A stretch of DNA of 12,283 nt from Pseudomonadota bacterium (GTDB lineage Bacteria > Pseudomonadota > Alphaproteobacteria > Acetobacterales > Acetobacteraceae): positions 1 to 12,283 of the forward strand of contig JAKAZJ010000014.1 in assembly GCA_021826565.1 (NCBI GenBank), given 5' to 3'. Numbering within the stretch: the first letter of the stretch is position 1; each line of letters starts with the position of its first letter. Made by a program: the position numbers and the translations under genes. The notes beneath the pieces were generated by a model. The model was not told the origin of the DNA, ran no database searches, and saw nothing but the letters and a program-made list of their open reading frames with translations. Positions 1 through 5,856 of the stretch are shown one piece after another.

Positions 1-162
1 GCGCACGATCCCCAACTGATCGCGCCGGCCGGACAGCATCGCCGCTACCGCAATCAACAGCAGGCCGGCCAGCGGATACCGCCGGCCCGCCGAACGCCGG
101 TGGTCCGGCACCGAGGAAAGAGCTTCTCAGAGACTGCCCGCCGTTCCAGAGATCAATGCCAT
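1..162 (-). pseudogene. 5' end of ISAs1-type transposase, interrupted by an in-frame TGA, runs off the left edge
   Basis: The minus frame from the ATG at 162 reads MALISGTAGSL, then TGA at 129-127, then stays open to the window edge for 42 codons (EALSSVPDHRR...GRRYPLAGLLLIAVAAMLSGRRDQ...). The R-R-x-x-GRRYPL block followed by a hydrophobic stretch is typical of the N-terminal domain that precedes the DDE nuclease in ISAs1-family transposases. The flanking text reads as one continuous protein if the TGA were CGA (Arg). So either the gene is broken, or translation begins at the GTG at 111 with a shortened N-terminus. No catalytic residue lies in the visible part. The frame and the stop are seen directly; the family assignment rests on my recognition of this N-terminal block. 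Confidence 0.7.
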
Positions 163-274
163 CGCACCCGCCCATCGCCGATTCGCTTGGGCAGCTTGAA
201 TCCGGACCACACACCGAGGCCAGCCAAAAACGACCCGCAGGGCACACACCCAACGGGGGAACCGAATCGCCCTG
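1..274 (-). mobile_element. ISAs1-type insertion sequence, 5' end only
   Basis: This is the inferred extent of the element carrying the transposase start. Immediately after the ABC ATPase stop codon (277-275), the minus strand reads CAGGGCGATTCGG. That resembles the end of the other IS remnant (GAGGGCTATCGCATT, read inward from 11411), so I take 274 as the probable outer end. Bases 163-274 hold no gene and would be the IS leader. The terminal repeat match is short and imperfect, so the boundary is tentative. Confidence 0.45.
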
Positions 275-1060
275 TCACCTGCCGCCCGTGTCGCCCCCCG
301 GCGTCGCTCCGCCGGTGATATACAGCACGATCCGCTCGACGGTGAGGCTGTCGCCACTGAGGACACCGACCACCCGGCCGTGCCGAAGGACGATCACCCG
401 ATGGCAGATGCGGCACACCTGAGGCAGGTTGTGACTGATCACCAGAACGGTCACGCCCTGCCGGTGCAGTTGCTCGATCAGATCGACCACCTGCTGCTGC
501 TGCTGCACGCCGAGGGCTGCCGTCGGCTCGTCCATTAGCACGATCCGCCGGCGCCACATGACCGCCCGCGCAACCGCGACGGCCTGGCGCTGGCCGCCCG
601 ACAGCGAGCCGCATTCGCTGCGGATCGAGGGCAGCCGGATATTGAGTTCGTCGAGCTTGTCGCGGCCGGTGGCCATCATCCGACGGTTGTCCAGCCACCC
701 GAAGCGCCCCGCGATCCCGGGCAGGATCTGCTCACGCCCCAAGAACAGATTGGCGACGACGCTCAGGTCCAGGGCCAGCGCAAGATCCTGGTAGATCGTC
801 TCGATCCCCTGCTCGCGGGCGACCCGCGGGGATCGAAGGCCGACCTTCTTCCCGTCGACGAATATCTCTCCCGCACTGGGCTGGATCACGCCGGACAGTA
901 TCTTCACCAGAGTTGACTTGCCGGCCCCGTTGTCGCCCACTAGGCCAACCGTCTCGCCGGCATGGATCTCGAGGTCCACGCCGTCCAGGGCTGCGACCGT
1001 TCCGTAGTGCTTACGAACTCCCCGGGCCGTCAGAACGGGCGGCGGCGGCGTCAGTTCCAT
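275..1060 (-). CDS. sugar-type ABC importer ATPase, single domain
   Basis: This 261-residue ATP-binding subunit powers the importer encoded by the two genes upstream. It has Walker A GDNGAGKST (42-50), Q-loop Gln91, signature LSGGQ (153-157), Walker B ending MDEPT (176-180) and switch His210, so it should be catalytically competent. It has one nucleotide-binding domain, as in the fructose-type FrcA subunits, rather than the two fused domains of RbsA or XylG, and presumably works as a homodimer. The ATG at 1060 is preferred because GAGGAG lies about 8 bases upstream; an adjacent in-frame GTG at 1063 is possible. A run of five CAG codons gives QQQQQ at 186-190, just after the D-loop. The stop codon abuts the presumed IS end. 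The substrate cannot be read from this subunit. Confidence 0.92.
   Translation of the reverse strand: MELTPPPPVLTARGVRKHYGTVAALDGVDLEIHAGETVGLVGDNGAGKSTLVKILSGVIQPSAGEIFVDGKKVGLRSPRVAREQGIETIYQDLALALDLSVVANLFLGREQILPGIAGRFGWLDNRRMMATGRDKLDELNIRLPSIRSECGSLSGGQRQAVAVARAVMWRRRIVLMDEPTAALGVQQQQQVVDLIEQLHRQGVTVLVISHNLPQVCRICHRVIVLRHGRVVGVLSGDSLTVERIVLYITGGATPGGDTGGR
491..505 (-). repeat. (CAG)5 trinucleotide run inside the ABC ATPase
   Basis: Five perfect CAG codons on the minus strand (CTG x5 on plus) encode Gln186-Gln190 of the ATPase, directly after the D-loop and before the helix that starts VVDLIEQ. Related ATPases usually have mixed residues here. It may be a slippage-prone tract or chance codon choice. 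Confidence 0.6.
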
Positions 1061-1090
1061 CACGCTTTCTCCTCTCCTGCGGCGCAGGCC

Positions 1091-1123
1091 CCGCCGGCCG
1101 GCGGCTGGGGCGCGCGCCCCAGC
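1091..1123. repeat. two adjacent perfect palindromes between the binding-protein and ATPase genes
   Basis: The 133-base gap (1061-1193) holds CCGCCGGCCGGCGG at 1091-1104 and GCTGGGGCGCGCGCCCCAGC at 1104-1123. Both are perfect, the second over 20 bases. In RNA the second could form an 8-bp GC stem closed by GCGC. There is no T-tract, so it is not a standard terminator. In binding-protein transport operons, such a hairpin after the binding-protein gene can protect its mRNA and lower the yield of downstream genes. That role is inferred here. Confidence 0.6.
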
Positions 1124-1193
1124 AGGCCGGATCCCACCGGGAGGCCCGTAGGATCGCCGCCGCGCCGATGGCGCACGAGTTCCGGTGCCCGGG

Positions 1194-2228
1194 CTATTTC
1201 TTCGCCGTCGCCGTGGGGATGTAGTAGTACATGGCGATCTTCGGATCATTGGCGGTCGCCGTCGTCGCCGTGACGGTGGGCAGCAGGACCTGCTTCGGGA
1301 CCGCACTGTCGTGACCGGTCATTTCGTCCCATGCGTAGCGCATGGCCAGCCGCCCCATGATGAGAGGTTCCTGCACTTCGGTGGAGGAGATCACCCCCTG
1401 CTTCAGCAGCTTCACGACCTCGGGCGGTGCATCGAAGCTCTGCACGAACACCTTCCCCTTCTTCCCCGCATTCATCACCGCCCGGCCGACTCCGGAGGCC
1501 AGCAGCCCTGTGGTGCCGAAGAACGCGGCAATGCCGGGGTGCGCCACCAGGATCGAGGCGGTGATCTTTTCGGCGGACATCGGATCATTCGTTCCGGCGT
1601 ACTGGACCGGCAGGATTTTGATCCCGGGATCGTGCTTGTGCAGATAGGCAATGCAGCCCTGCGCCCGTTTGTTCGCGGTGACATTACCTGGGGCGAGATC
1701 CACGATCCCCACCAGCCCATGGCCGCCGAGATGCTGGCCGATCGACTTGCCGGCCAGTTCCCCGCCCAGCATGACATGCGTGCCGACGAAACTGTCGATC
1801 ACCGCAGGATTGGCCACGGCGGTATCGACCTCGATGACGGGGATTCCGGCCCGTTTGAAGCGCTGCAGGGCCGGGATCTCCTCGTGCGGGTTAGTGACAT
1901 CGGTGATCATGGCATCGGGATGGCGGGCCAGCATCGCGCTCAGGATCGGGACCTGGTACTCGGCGGTATCCTGGGTCGGCGCATCGAACACGATCTGCAC
2001 ATTCGCATGCAGCTTGGCCGCCTCTTCCTTCTCGCCGCGCAGGATGGTCTCGCAGAAGGCATTGGCGAAGAAGGCGCAGACGAAGCCAACGGTCTTCTTC
2101 GCGCCCATAGCCGGCGCGGCCGGCGCGGCCACGCCACGGTCGCTCCCCCCGCCCAGCAACAGGGCCACCACCCCGACCACCAGCGCCCAGGTGCCAAATC
2201 GCGGCCCCTGCCGTTGTTGATTGCTCAT
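1194..2228 (-). CDS. periplasmic sugar-binding protein of the ABC importer (RbsB-like family)
   Basis: This is a 344-residue solute-binding protein that would capture the substrate in the periplasm and deliver it to the permease. The N-terminus is a signal peptide: basic residues, a hydrophobic core at about 13-27, then an Ala-rich stretch ending near 35-40. No lipobox Cys is present. The mature part starts with the beta-strand KTVGFV (45-50) typical of the periplasmic-binding-protein type 1 fold. It continues with HPDAMITDVTNP and GIPVIEVD, as in ribose/xylose-type binding proteins. The ATG at 2228 has GAGGAG about 9 bases upstream. It lies 58 bases downstream of the permease stop, in the same transcription unit. 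The ligand cannot be predicted; the sulfatase context suggests a sulfated or desulfated sugar or polyol. Confidence 0.9.
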   Translation of the reverse strand: MSNQQRQGPRFGTWALVVGVVALLLGGGSDRGVAAPAAPAMGAKKTVGFVCAFFANAFCETILRGEKEEAAKLHANVQIVFDAPTQDTAEYQVPILSAMLARHPDAMITDVTNPHEEIPALQRFKRAGIPVIEVDTAVANPAVIDSFVGTHVMLGGELAGKSIGQHLGGHGLVGIVDLAPGNVTANKRAQGCIAYLHKHDPGIKILPVQYAGTNDPMSAEKITASILVAHPGIAAFFGTTGLLASGVGRAVMNAGKKGKVFVQSFDAPPEVVKLLKQGVISSTEVQEPLIMGRLAMRYAWDEMTGHDSAVPKQVLLPTVTATTATANDPKIAMYYYIPTATAKK

Positions 2229-2286
2229 TGAACGTTCTCCTCTCTGCTGTTTTTCGCGCCTGCGGTCGGGCCGCCGGCCTCGTTGG

Positions 2287-3315
2287 CTACTCGGCCCTGA
2301 TCAGCCGCAGGCGGATACGATCCGTGTAGACGGCCAGGATGATGATGAAACCGATGGCGACCTCCTGCCAGAACGGATTGACATCGGCCATGACAAGGCC
2401 GCTCGACAGCACGGCAATGATGAGCGCGCCGACGACGGTGCCGAGCACGGAGCCGCGGCCGCCCGAGAAGCTGGTGCCGCCGATCACGGCCGCGGCGATG
2501 GCATTCAGTTCCTGCCCGGTTCCCGCTGACGGCGAGGCGCCGATGAACTGGCTCATGACGAGCTCGCCCGCAATCGCCGCCAGCACGCCTGACAGCACGA
2601 ACGTGAGCACCAGCCGGCGCGCAACCGGGATACCGGCGCGCTCGGCGGCCTGCCGGTCGCTGCCGATCGCATAGAGATGCCGCCCCGTGCGGGTCCGCGC
2701 AAGCCAGCACCCGACCACCACGTAAAGCACCGCCGTCACGAGAACCGGGGTCAACATCCATCCACCAAGCAAGCCGTTGCCGATGGAGCCGACGGCACCC
2801 GGTATGTTCACGATCTCCTGGCCGTTATTGATGAGGTCGGTCGCTCCGGTCGCGGCACCCAGCATACCCAGAGTAACAAGGAACGACACGACCCGGAGCT
2901 GCGTGACCAGCAGACCGTTCATCAGACCCGCGATGCCCCCGGCAACTATCCCGGCGCCATAGCCGAGGATCATGATGACGCCGGTCGGCACATGCGCCGC
3001 CAGCAGGTGCTCCATCACGAAGGCCGCCACCATGCCGCCCAGCCCCAGGACCGCGCCGACCGACAGGTCGAAATCCCCCGTGATGATGACGAGCGTCTGC
3101 GCCAGACCAAGCAGCGCTGTTTCGTAGGCGGCCTGGCTGACCGCGATCCAACCGTCGCGCGAGGCGAAATGCGGCGCGGCGAACGTGAATGCGATCACCA
3201 TGATAGCCAGGACCAGGATGGTCCAAACCGCCGTCAGCCGCGCAATGGCGGTCGGACGATCAGACACCGCCCTGCCCGCGGGCATGACGGCATCCCGCGC
3301 GCTGACGTCGGTCAC
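2287..3315 (-). CDS. sugar-type ABC importer permease (RbsC-like, BPD_transp_2)
   Basis: This is the inner-membrane channel subunit, 342 residues from the chosen GTG. It is highly hydrophobic, with roughly eight to ten membrane segments. It shows two family hallmarks: TGDFDLSVG (79-87), and AIAAAVIGGTSFSGGRGS (272-289) near the C-terminus. The cytoplasmic GRHLYAIGSDRQAAERAGIP (211-230) is the ATPase-contact loop of this family. Start choice: the frame is open to 3495, but a good promoter lies at 3465-3436, so translation must begin below that. GTG at 3315 has GGGAG 7 bases upstream, and its first bases overlap the TGA of a 33-codon leader ORF. An ATG at 3288 is the alternative and would give 333 residues. 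It is the first gene of the importer set, followed by the binding protein and the ATPase. Confidence 0.88.
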   Translation of the reverse strand: MTDVSARDAVMPAGRAVSDRPTAIARLTAVWTILVLAIMVIAFTFAAPHFASRDGWIAVSQAAYETALLGLAQTLVIITGDFDLSVGAVLGLGGMVAAFVMEHLLAAHVPTGVIMILGYGAGIVAGGIAGLMNGLLVTQLRVVSFLVTLGMLGAATGATDLINNGQEIVNIPGAVGSIGNGLLGGWMLTPVLVTAVLYVVVGCWLARTRTGRHLYAIGSDRQAAERAGIPVARRLVLTFVLSGVLAAIAGELVMSQFIGASPSAGTGQELNAIAAAVIGGTSFSGGRGSVLGTVVGALIIAVLSSGLVMADVNPFWQEVAIGFIIILAVYTDRIRLRLIRAE

Positions 3316-3413
3316 GAACAGACTCCCGGCGGCTCCGTTGCAAACGTCAGTCGAGCTTCGCAACAAGAGCCATTGGATTTGGGCCATTCGACAGCCCGCC
3401 GGTATCCCGACAT
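3312..3413 (-). CDS. 33-residue leader ORF overlapping the permease start (putative)
   Basis: The ATG at 3413 is preceded by GGAGG at a spacing of 7, one of the strongest ribosome-binding sites in the window. It lies a few tens of bases below the predicted promoter. The ORF (MSGYRRAVEWPK...PPGVCS) ends in TGA at 3314-3312, overlapping the permease GTG in the form GTGA, which suggests translational coupling. The peptide has a Cys-Cys pair (17-18) and a third Cys (32), with no recognisable domain. It may be a regulatory or coupling leader, or simply a chance ORF. I cannot tell from one sequence. Confidence 0.4.
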   Translation of the reverse strand: MSGYRRAVEWPKSNGSCCEARLTFATEPPGVCS

Positions 3414-3435
3414 ATGTTTCCCTCCCACGCTCGGT

Positions 3436-3465
3436 ATGAAAACGCTCCCATGAAAGCGTTGTCAA
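3436..3465 (-). promoter_or_regulatory. promoter and LacI-family operator of the ABC importer unit
   Basis: On the minus strand TTGACA (3465-3460) is a consensus -35 box. The -10 is weak, with TTTCAT at 3441-3436 the best candidate at 18 bases. Starting 8 bases after the -35 is the pseudo-palindrome ATGGGAGCGTTTTCAT (3451-3436), which matches 13 of 16 positions of the perfect operator at 11342-11357. A second, weaker half-matching site (plus strand ATGAAAGCGTTGTCAA, 3450-3465) overlaps the -35 box. A bound repressor would block polymerase. Confidence 0.75.
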
Positions 3466-3608
3466 TAGGGCCCTCTCGGCCTTTCCCGGAACCATGCGTT
3501 GACCGGCTCGCCGCAGCCCGCCGACTGGCGCATGTCAGCTTTGCCGGGGACGCCGACCGGACAGCGTGCCGGAAAACGTCCCAGCCCCCCTGAACCCAAC
3601 TGTTGCTA
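3466..3608. other. gene-free gap between sulfatase 3 and the importer promoter
   Basis: These 143 bases separate the tandem TAG TAG stops of sulfatase 3 (3611-3606) from the importer promoter. I see no convincing gene and no hairpin with a T-tract. Some readthrough from sulfatase 3 into the importer genes is therefore possible. Confidence 0.5.
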
Positions 3609-5096
3609 CTACGGAAATCCTACCACCTGGTCCGCTGCCAGCTGCGGTGGGGCCGGATAGTGCAGACCACGCTGGCCGGACCAGCTGCGATCCGGCTTGG
3701 CTACGTATGGCCCGGGGTCGTACCCGACGAGTTGACCGTCGCGCGCCCACCCCTGCTCGCGGTCAACTCCCCAAACCCGCGCGCAAAGCGCCTCGGTAAG
3801 CCGCGCCCGGACGGCCGCGTACTCGGGCGCTGCTGCGACATCGCGCAGCTCCCTGGGATCATCCTGCAGATCGAACAGCTGCACCCGGTTGCCGGCCGGA
3901 TACCAGATCAGCTTATGCCTTGCATCGAGCAGCATCCGGGTGGCGCCGTTGTTGTCCAGGCAATCGCCGTACAGCACCTCGTTGTAATGCGTGTGCACCG
4001 GATGCCCTTCGACCGTGACGGGGATCGGCGCCCCGGCCAGCGCGAGCAGGGTCGGCATGACATCAGCGAGCCCCACCAGCCGGTCGTCGATGGTCCCGGC
4101 CGGCAGGCGCGGATCGCCGGCCGTCCCGACCAGGATGAAGGGCACCCGTGCCGCCCCCTCGTAATGAACCCGCTTTGCATACAGCCCGAAATCGCCCAGC
4201 ATGTCGCCATGATCGGCCGTGAACAGGATGATGGTGTTGTCGAGCAGCCCTTCCTCGCGCAGGGTGCCCAGCACGACCCGGAACTGGTGATCGATATGGG
4301 TGCACAGCGCGTAGAATGCCCGGCGGACCTCGCGCAGGACTGGCGGCGGCAGCATGGGCCAGAAATTGCGCCCCATCTTCAGCGTGTAGGGCAACGCCTC
4401 CGGGTCGCCGCACCAATCGGCCCACAGCGCCGGCGGCGGCTCGAACTGGCGATAGAAATCCATGTAGCACGCCAACGGCGTCAGCGGCGGATGCGGATGA
4501 ATGTAGGACAGATACCAGAAATTCGGCCGGGTCGGGTCACGCCGCTTGATCGTGCGGCACATAGTCTGCGTAAGCCAGTTGGTGGAGTGGCACTCCTCCG
4601 GCAGGTGCCAGGGCCGGTGCATGTAGTTGTTGTTGTTCATCCCACCGGCGAATTGCTGGCCGACATGGCCTCGCTCGGCCAGGAACATCTCGTAATCGTC
4701 GACCGCGCCGAGATGCGGCCTGCCCTCCTCGGCTAGCTGCACGTCGTCGAAGCCGATTCGGTCGCGCGGCGGATAGACATGCAACTTGCCGACCGAAAGG
4801 GCCTGATAGCCGGCGTCGCGAAATGCCTGCGGCAGGGTGACCAGATGCTTCGGCATCGGCGTCGTGGTGCCGAACACCCGGTCGCCATGGGTGTGCGTCC
4901 CGGTGCCGGTCATAAGGGTGCGCCGGGCTGGAATGCAGATCGGGCTTTCCGAATAGGCGCGCGTGTAGCGGACCCCGTTGCGGGCAAGCTGGTCGAGCGT
5001 GGGACTCAGCAGCACCGGATGGCCGGCGCAGCCGAGCAGCTGGCCCGGCCACTGGTCTACCGTCACCAGCAGCACGTTCGGTCGCGGATCGTTCAT
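3609..5096 (-). CDS. type I sulfatase, cytoplasmic (sulfatase 3)
   Basis: This 495-residue enzyme of the alkaline-phosphatase fold should hydrolyse a sulfate ester to an alcohol and sulfate. The formylglycine motif is Cys54-I-P-A-Arg58. Other expected active-site residues are Asp14 (VTVDQ), Lys104/His106 (VGKLH), the HPHPP segment near 200-204, Asp295/His296 (FTADHGD) and Lys308. The cysteine must be oxidised by a maturation enzyme not encoded here. There is no signal peptide, so it acts on imported substrate. The VDQ and DHGD...LYAKRVHYEG pattern recalls choline-sulfatase and phosphonate-monoester-hydrolase relatives, so a phosphonate or phosphate ester is an alternative substrate. The ATG at 5096 has AGGGAAGAG upstream. 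It is divergent from the gene at 5159 and clearly more distant from the other two sulfatases than they are from each other. A run of four Asn (154-157) is unusual. Confidence 0.92.
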   Translation of the reverse strand: MNDPRPNVLLVTVDQWPGQLLGCAGHPVLLSPTLDQLARNGVRYTRAYSESPICIPARRTLMTGTGTHTHGDRVFGTTTPMPKHLVTLPQAFRDAGYQALSVGKLHVYPPRDRIGFDDVQLAEEGRPHLGAVDDYEMFLAERGHVGQQFAGGMNNNNYMHRPWHLPEECHSTNWLTQTMCRTIKRRDPTRPNFWYLSYIHPHPPLTPLACYMDFYRQFEPPPALWADWCGDPEALPYTLKMGRNFWPMLPPPVLREVRRAFYALCTHIDHQFRVVLGTLREEGLLDNTIILFTADHGDMLGDFGLYAKRVHYEGAARVPFILVGTAGDPRLPAGTIDDRLVGLADVMPTLLALAGAPIPVTVEGHPVHTHYNEVLYGDCLDNNGATRMLLDARHKLIWYPAGNRVQLFDLQDDPRELRDVAAAPEYAAVRARLTEALCARVWGVDREQGWARDGQLVGYDPGPYVAKPDRSWSGQRGLHYPAPPQLAADQVVGFP

Positions 5097-5158
5097 CGTT
5101 GCTCTTCCCTGTTTCGTCTCGTTCGCAAGCCCGTCAGCAGTTCTACCAGGAGATCGTC
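5097..5158. promoter_or_regulatory. 62-base divergent intergenic region
   Basis: This short stretch lies between the divergent starts of sulfatase 3 (minus) and the 220-residue protein gene (plus). It contains ribosome-binding sites for both: AGGGAAGAG on minus, and AGGAGA at 5148-5153 on plus. I see no consensus -35/-10 pair and no copy of the GGAAGCGCTTCC-type operator. Any promoter must be weak, non-sigma70, or inside the opposite coding region. Confidence 0.4.
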
Positions 5159-5821
5159 ATGCAGCATCCCGGGCCGATCGTCGATCCGCTGACCGCCGCG
5201 CTCGCCACGCAGCTCGGTGATCCCGTGCTGGCGCGCGGGCTGGCCGCGATCCTGGTCGAAGACGCGATACTGTGGCGGGCGCCGGAACTGCCGCCAGGGG
5301 GCGCGCGCGCGATCTTCGGCTTCACCTTCGTCAACCGCATGCTGGCCAACGGCAACCGGGTGCCGGGCCCGGTCAACGAAATGCTGGCAGAACGGGTTTG
5401 CGTGCTGCATCAACACACTGCCGCACCGGTATTCGCCCAGTGGGAGATCGCGGAGGCGTTGGCTGGCCAGATTCCGGCGGCGGCGCTCACGGCCATCAAC
5501 CCGGGACGGGATGTCCGTGGCGAGCCGGTTTATTTGGGAACCGCGCAGGTCGTGGCTGAAATCGCTGCGCAGATCGGGACGCCGGATAGTCTCGGGCCGG
5601 TGGCGGTGGTGGCATTTGCCGACCATCTGCACCGCGCGGTGATGAGCGCGCGCCGCGCCGGCTTCGACGCCCATGCCCCGGCCGGAGTGGCGATGCCAAC
5701 CGCCTACGACCCGGACTCCGGCCAGGCTTGGTGTCGCAGCCGCCTGGCGTATCTGCTGCATGACATCATGATCCGGATCACCGACCGGCGCGCCGCGGTA
5801 GTGGGCAGCTTGTGGCGCTAG
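5159..5821 (+). CDS. conserved-looking protein of unknown function, perhaps YdcF/DUF218-like
   Basis: This 220-residue protein has no signal peptide and no membrane segment. I do not recognise it with certainty. Distinct blocks look like a real folded protein: GPVNEMLAERV, APVFAQWEIAEAL (about 88-100), VAVVAFADHLHRAVMSARRAGF (about 147-168), and a C-terminal YDPDSGQAW-x-RSR-x-x-YLLHDI. The FADHLHRA...RRAGF block recalls the xSxxHxxRA...G segment near the end of YdcF/ElyC-type (DUF218) proteins, but the usual N-terminal glycine-rich part is not obvious. The ATG at 5159 is chosen over an upstream one at 5099 because AGGAGA lies 5 bases before it. It is the only full-length plus-strand gene here. 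It is divergent from sulfatase 3 and convergent with sulfatase 2, with a 35-base gap (5822-5856) showing no clear terminator hairpin. Confidence 0.7.
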   Translation: MQHPGPIVDPLTAALATQLGDPVLARGLAAILVEDAILWRAPELPPGGARAIFGFTFVNRMLANGNRVPGPVNEMLAERVCVLHQHTAAPVFAQWEIAEALAGQIPAAALTAINPGRDVRGEPVYLGTAQVVAEIAAQIGTPDSLGPVAVVAFADHLHRAVMSARRAGFDAHAPAGVAMPTAYDPDSGQAWCRSRLAYLLHDIMIRITDRRAAVVGSLWR

Positions 5822-5856
5822 GCAATGCCAGTCCCGCCTCGGTACAGCGCTCGGTG

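Noticed and set aside
275..1306. ATPase starting at 1306 (343 residues)
   Set aside because: The extra N-terminal 82 residues are Arg/Pro-rich out-of-frame translation of the intergenic gap and the end of the binding-protein gene. The ATG at 1060 has a proper ribosome-binding site and begins at the family's usual position.
1185..2231. Long plus-strand ORF opposite the binding-protein gene (348 codons)
   Set aside because: Its composition (His, Arg, Gly and Asp rich, no motif) is that of a shadow of a high-GC gene on the other strand, and the minus-strand protein is clearly real.
2287..3495. Permease starting at the ATG at 3495 (402 residues)
   Set aside because: The first 60 residues lie upstream of and across a well-placed promoter/operator (3465-3436) and do not resemble the permease family. 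The GTG at 3315 gives a family-sized protein with a ribosome-binding site.
3603..4736. Long plus-strand ORF opposite sulfatase 3 (377 codons)
   Set aside because: Antisense shadow of a sulfatase with an intact active site; no recognisable domain. The same holds for the plus ORFs opposite sulfatases 1 and 2 and the MFS gene.
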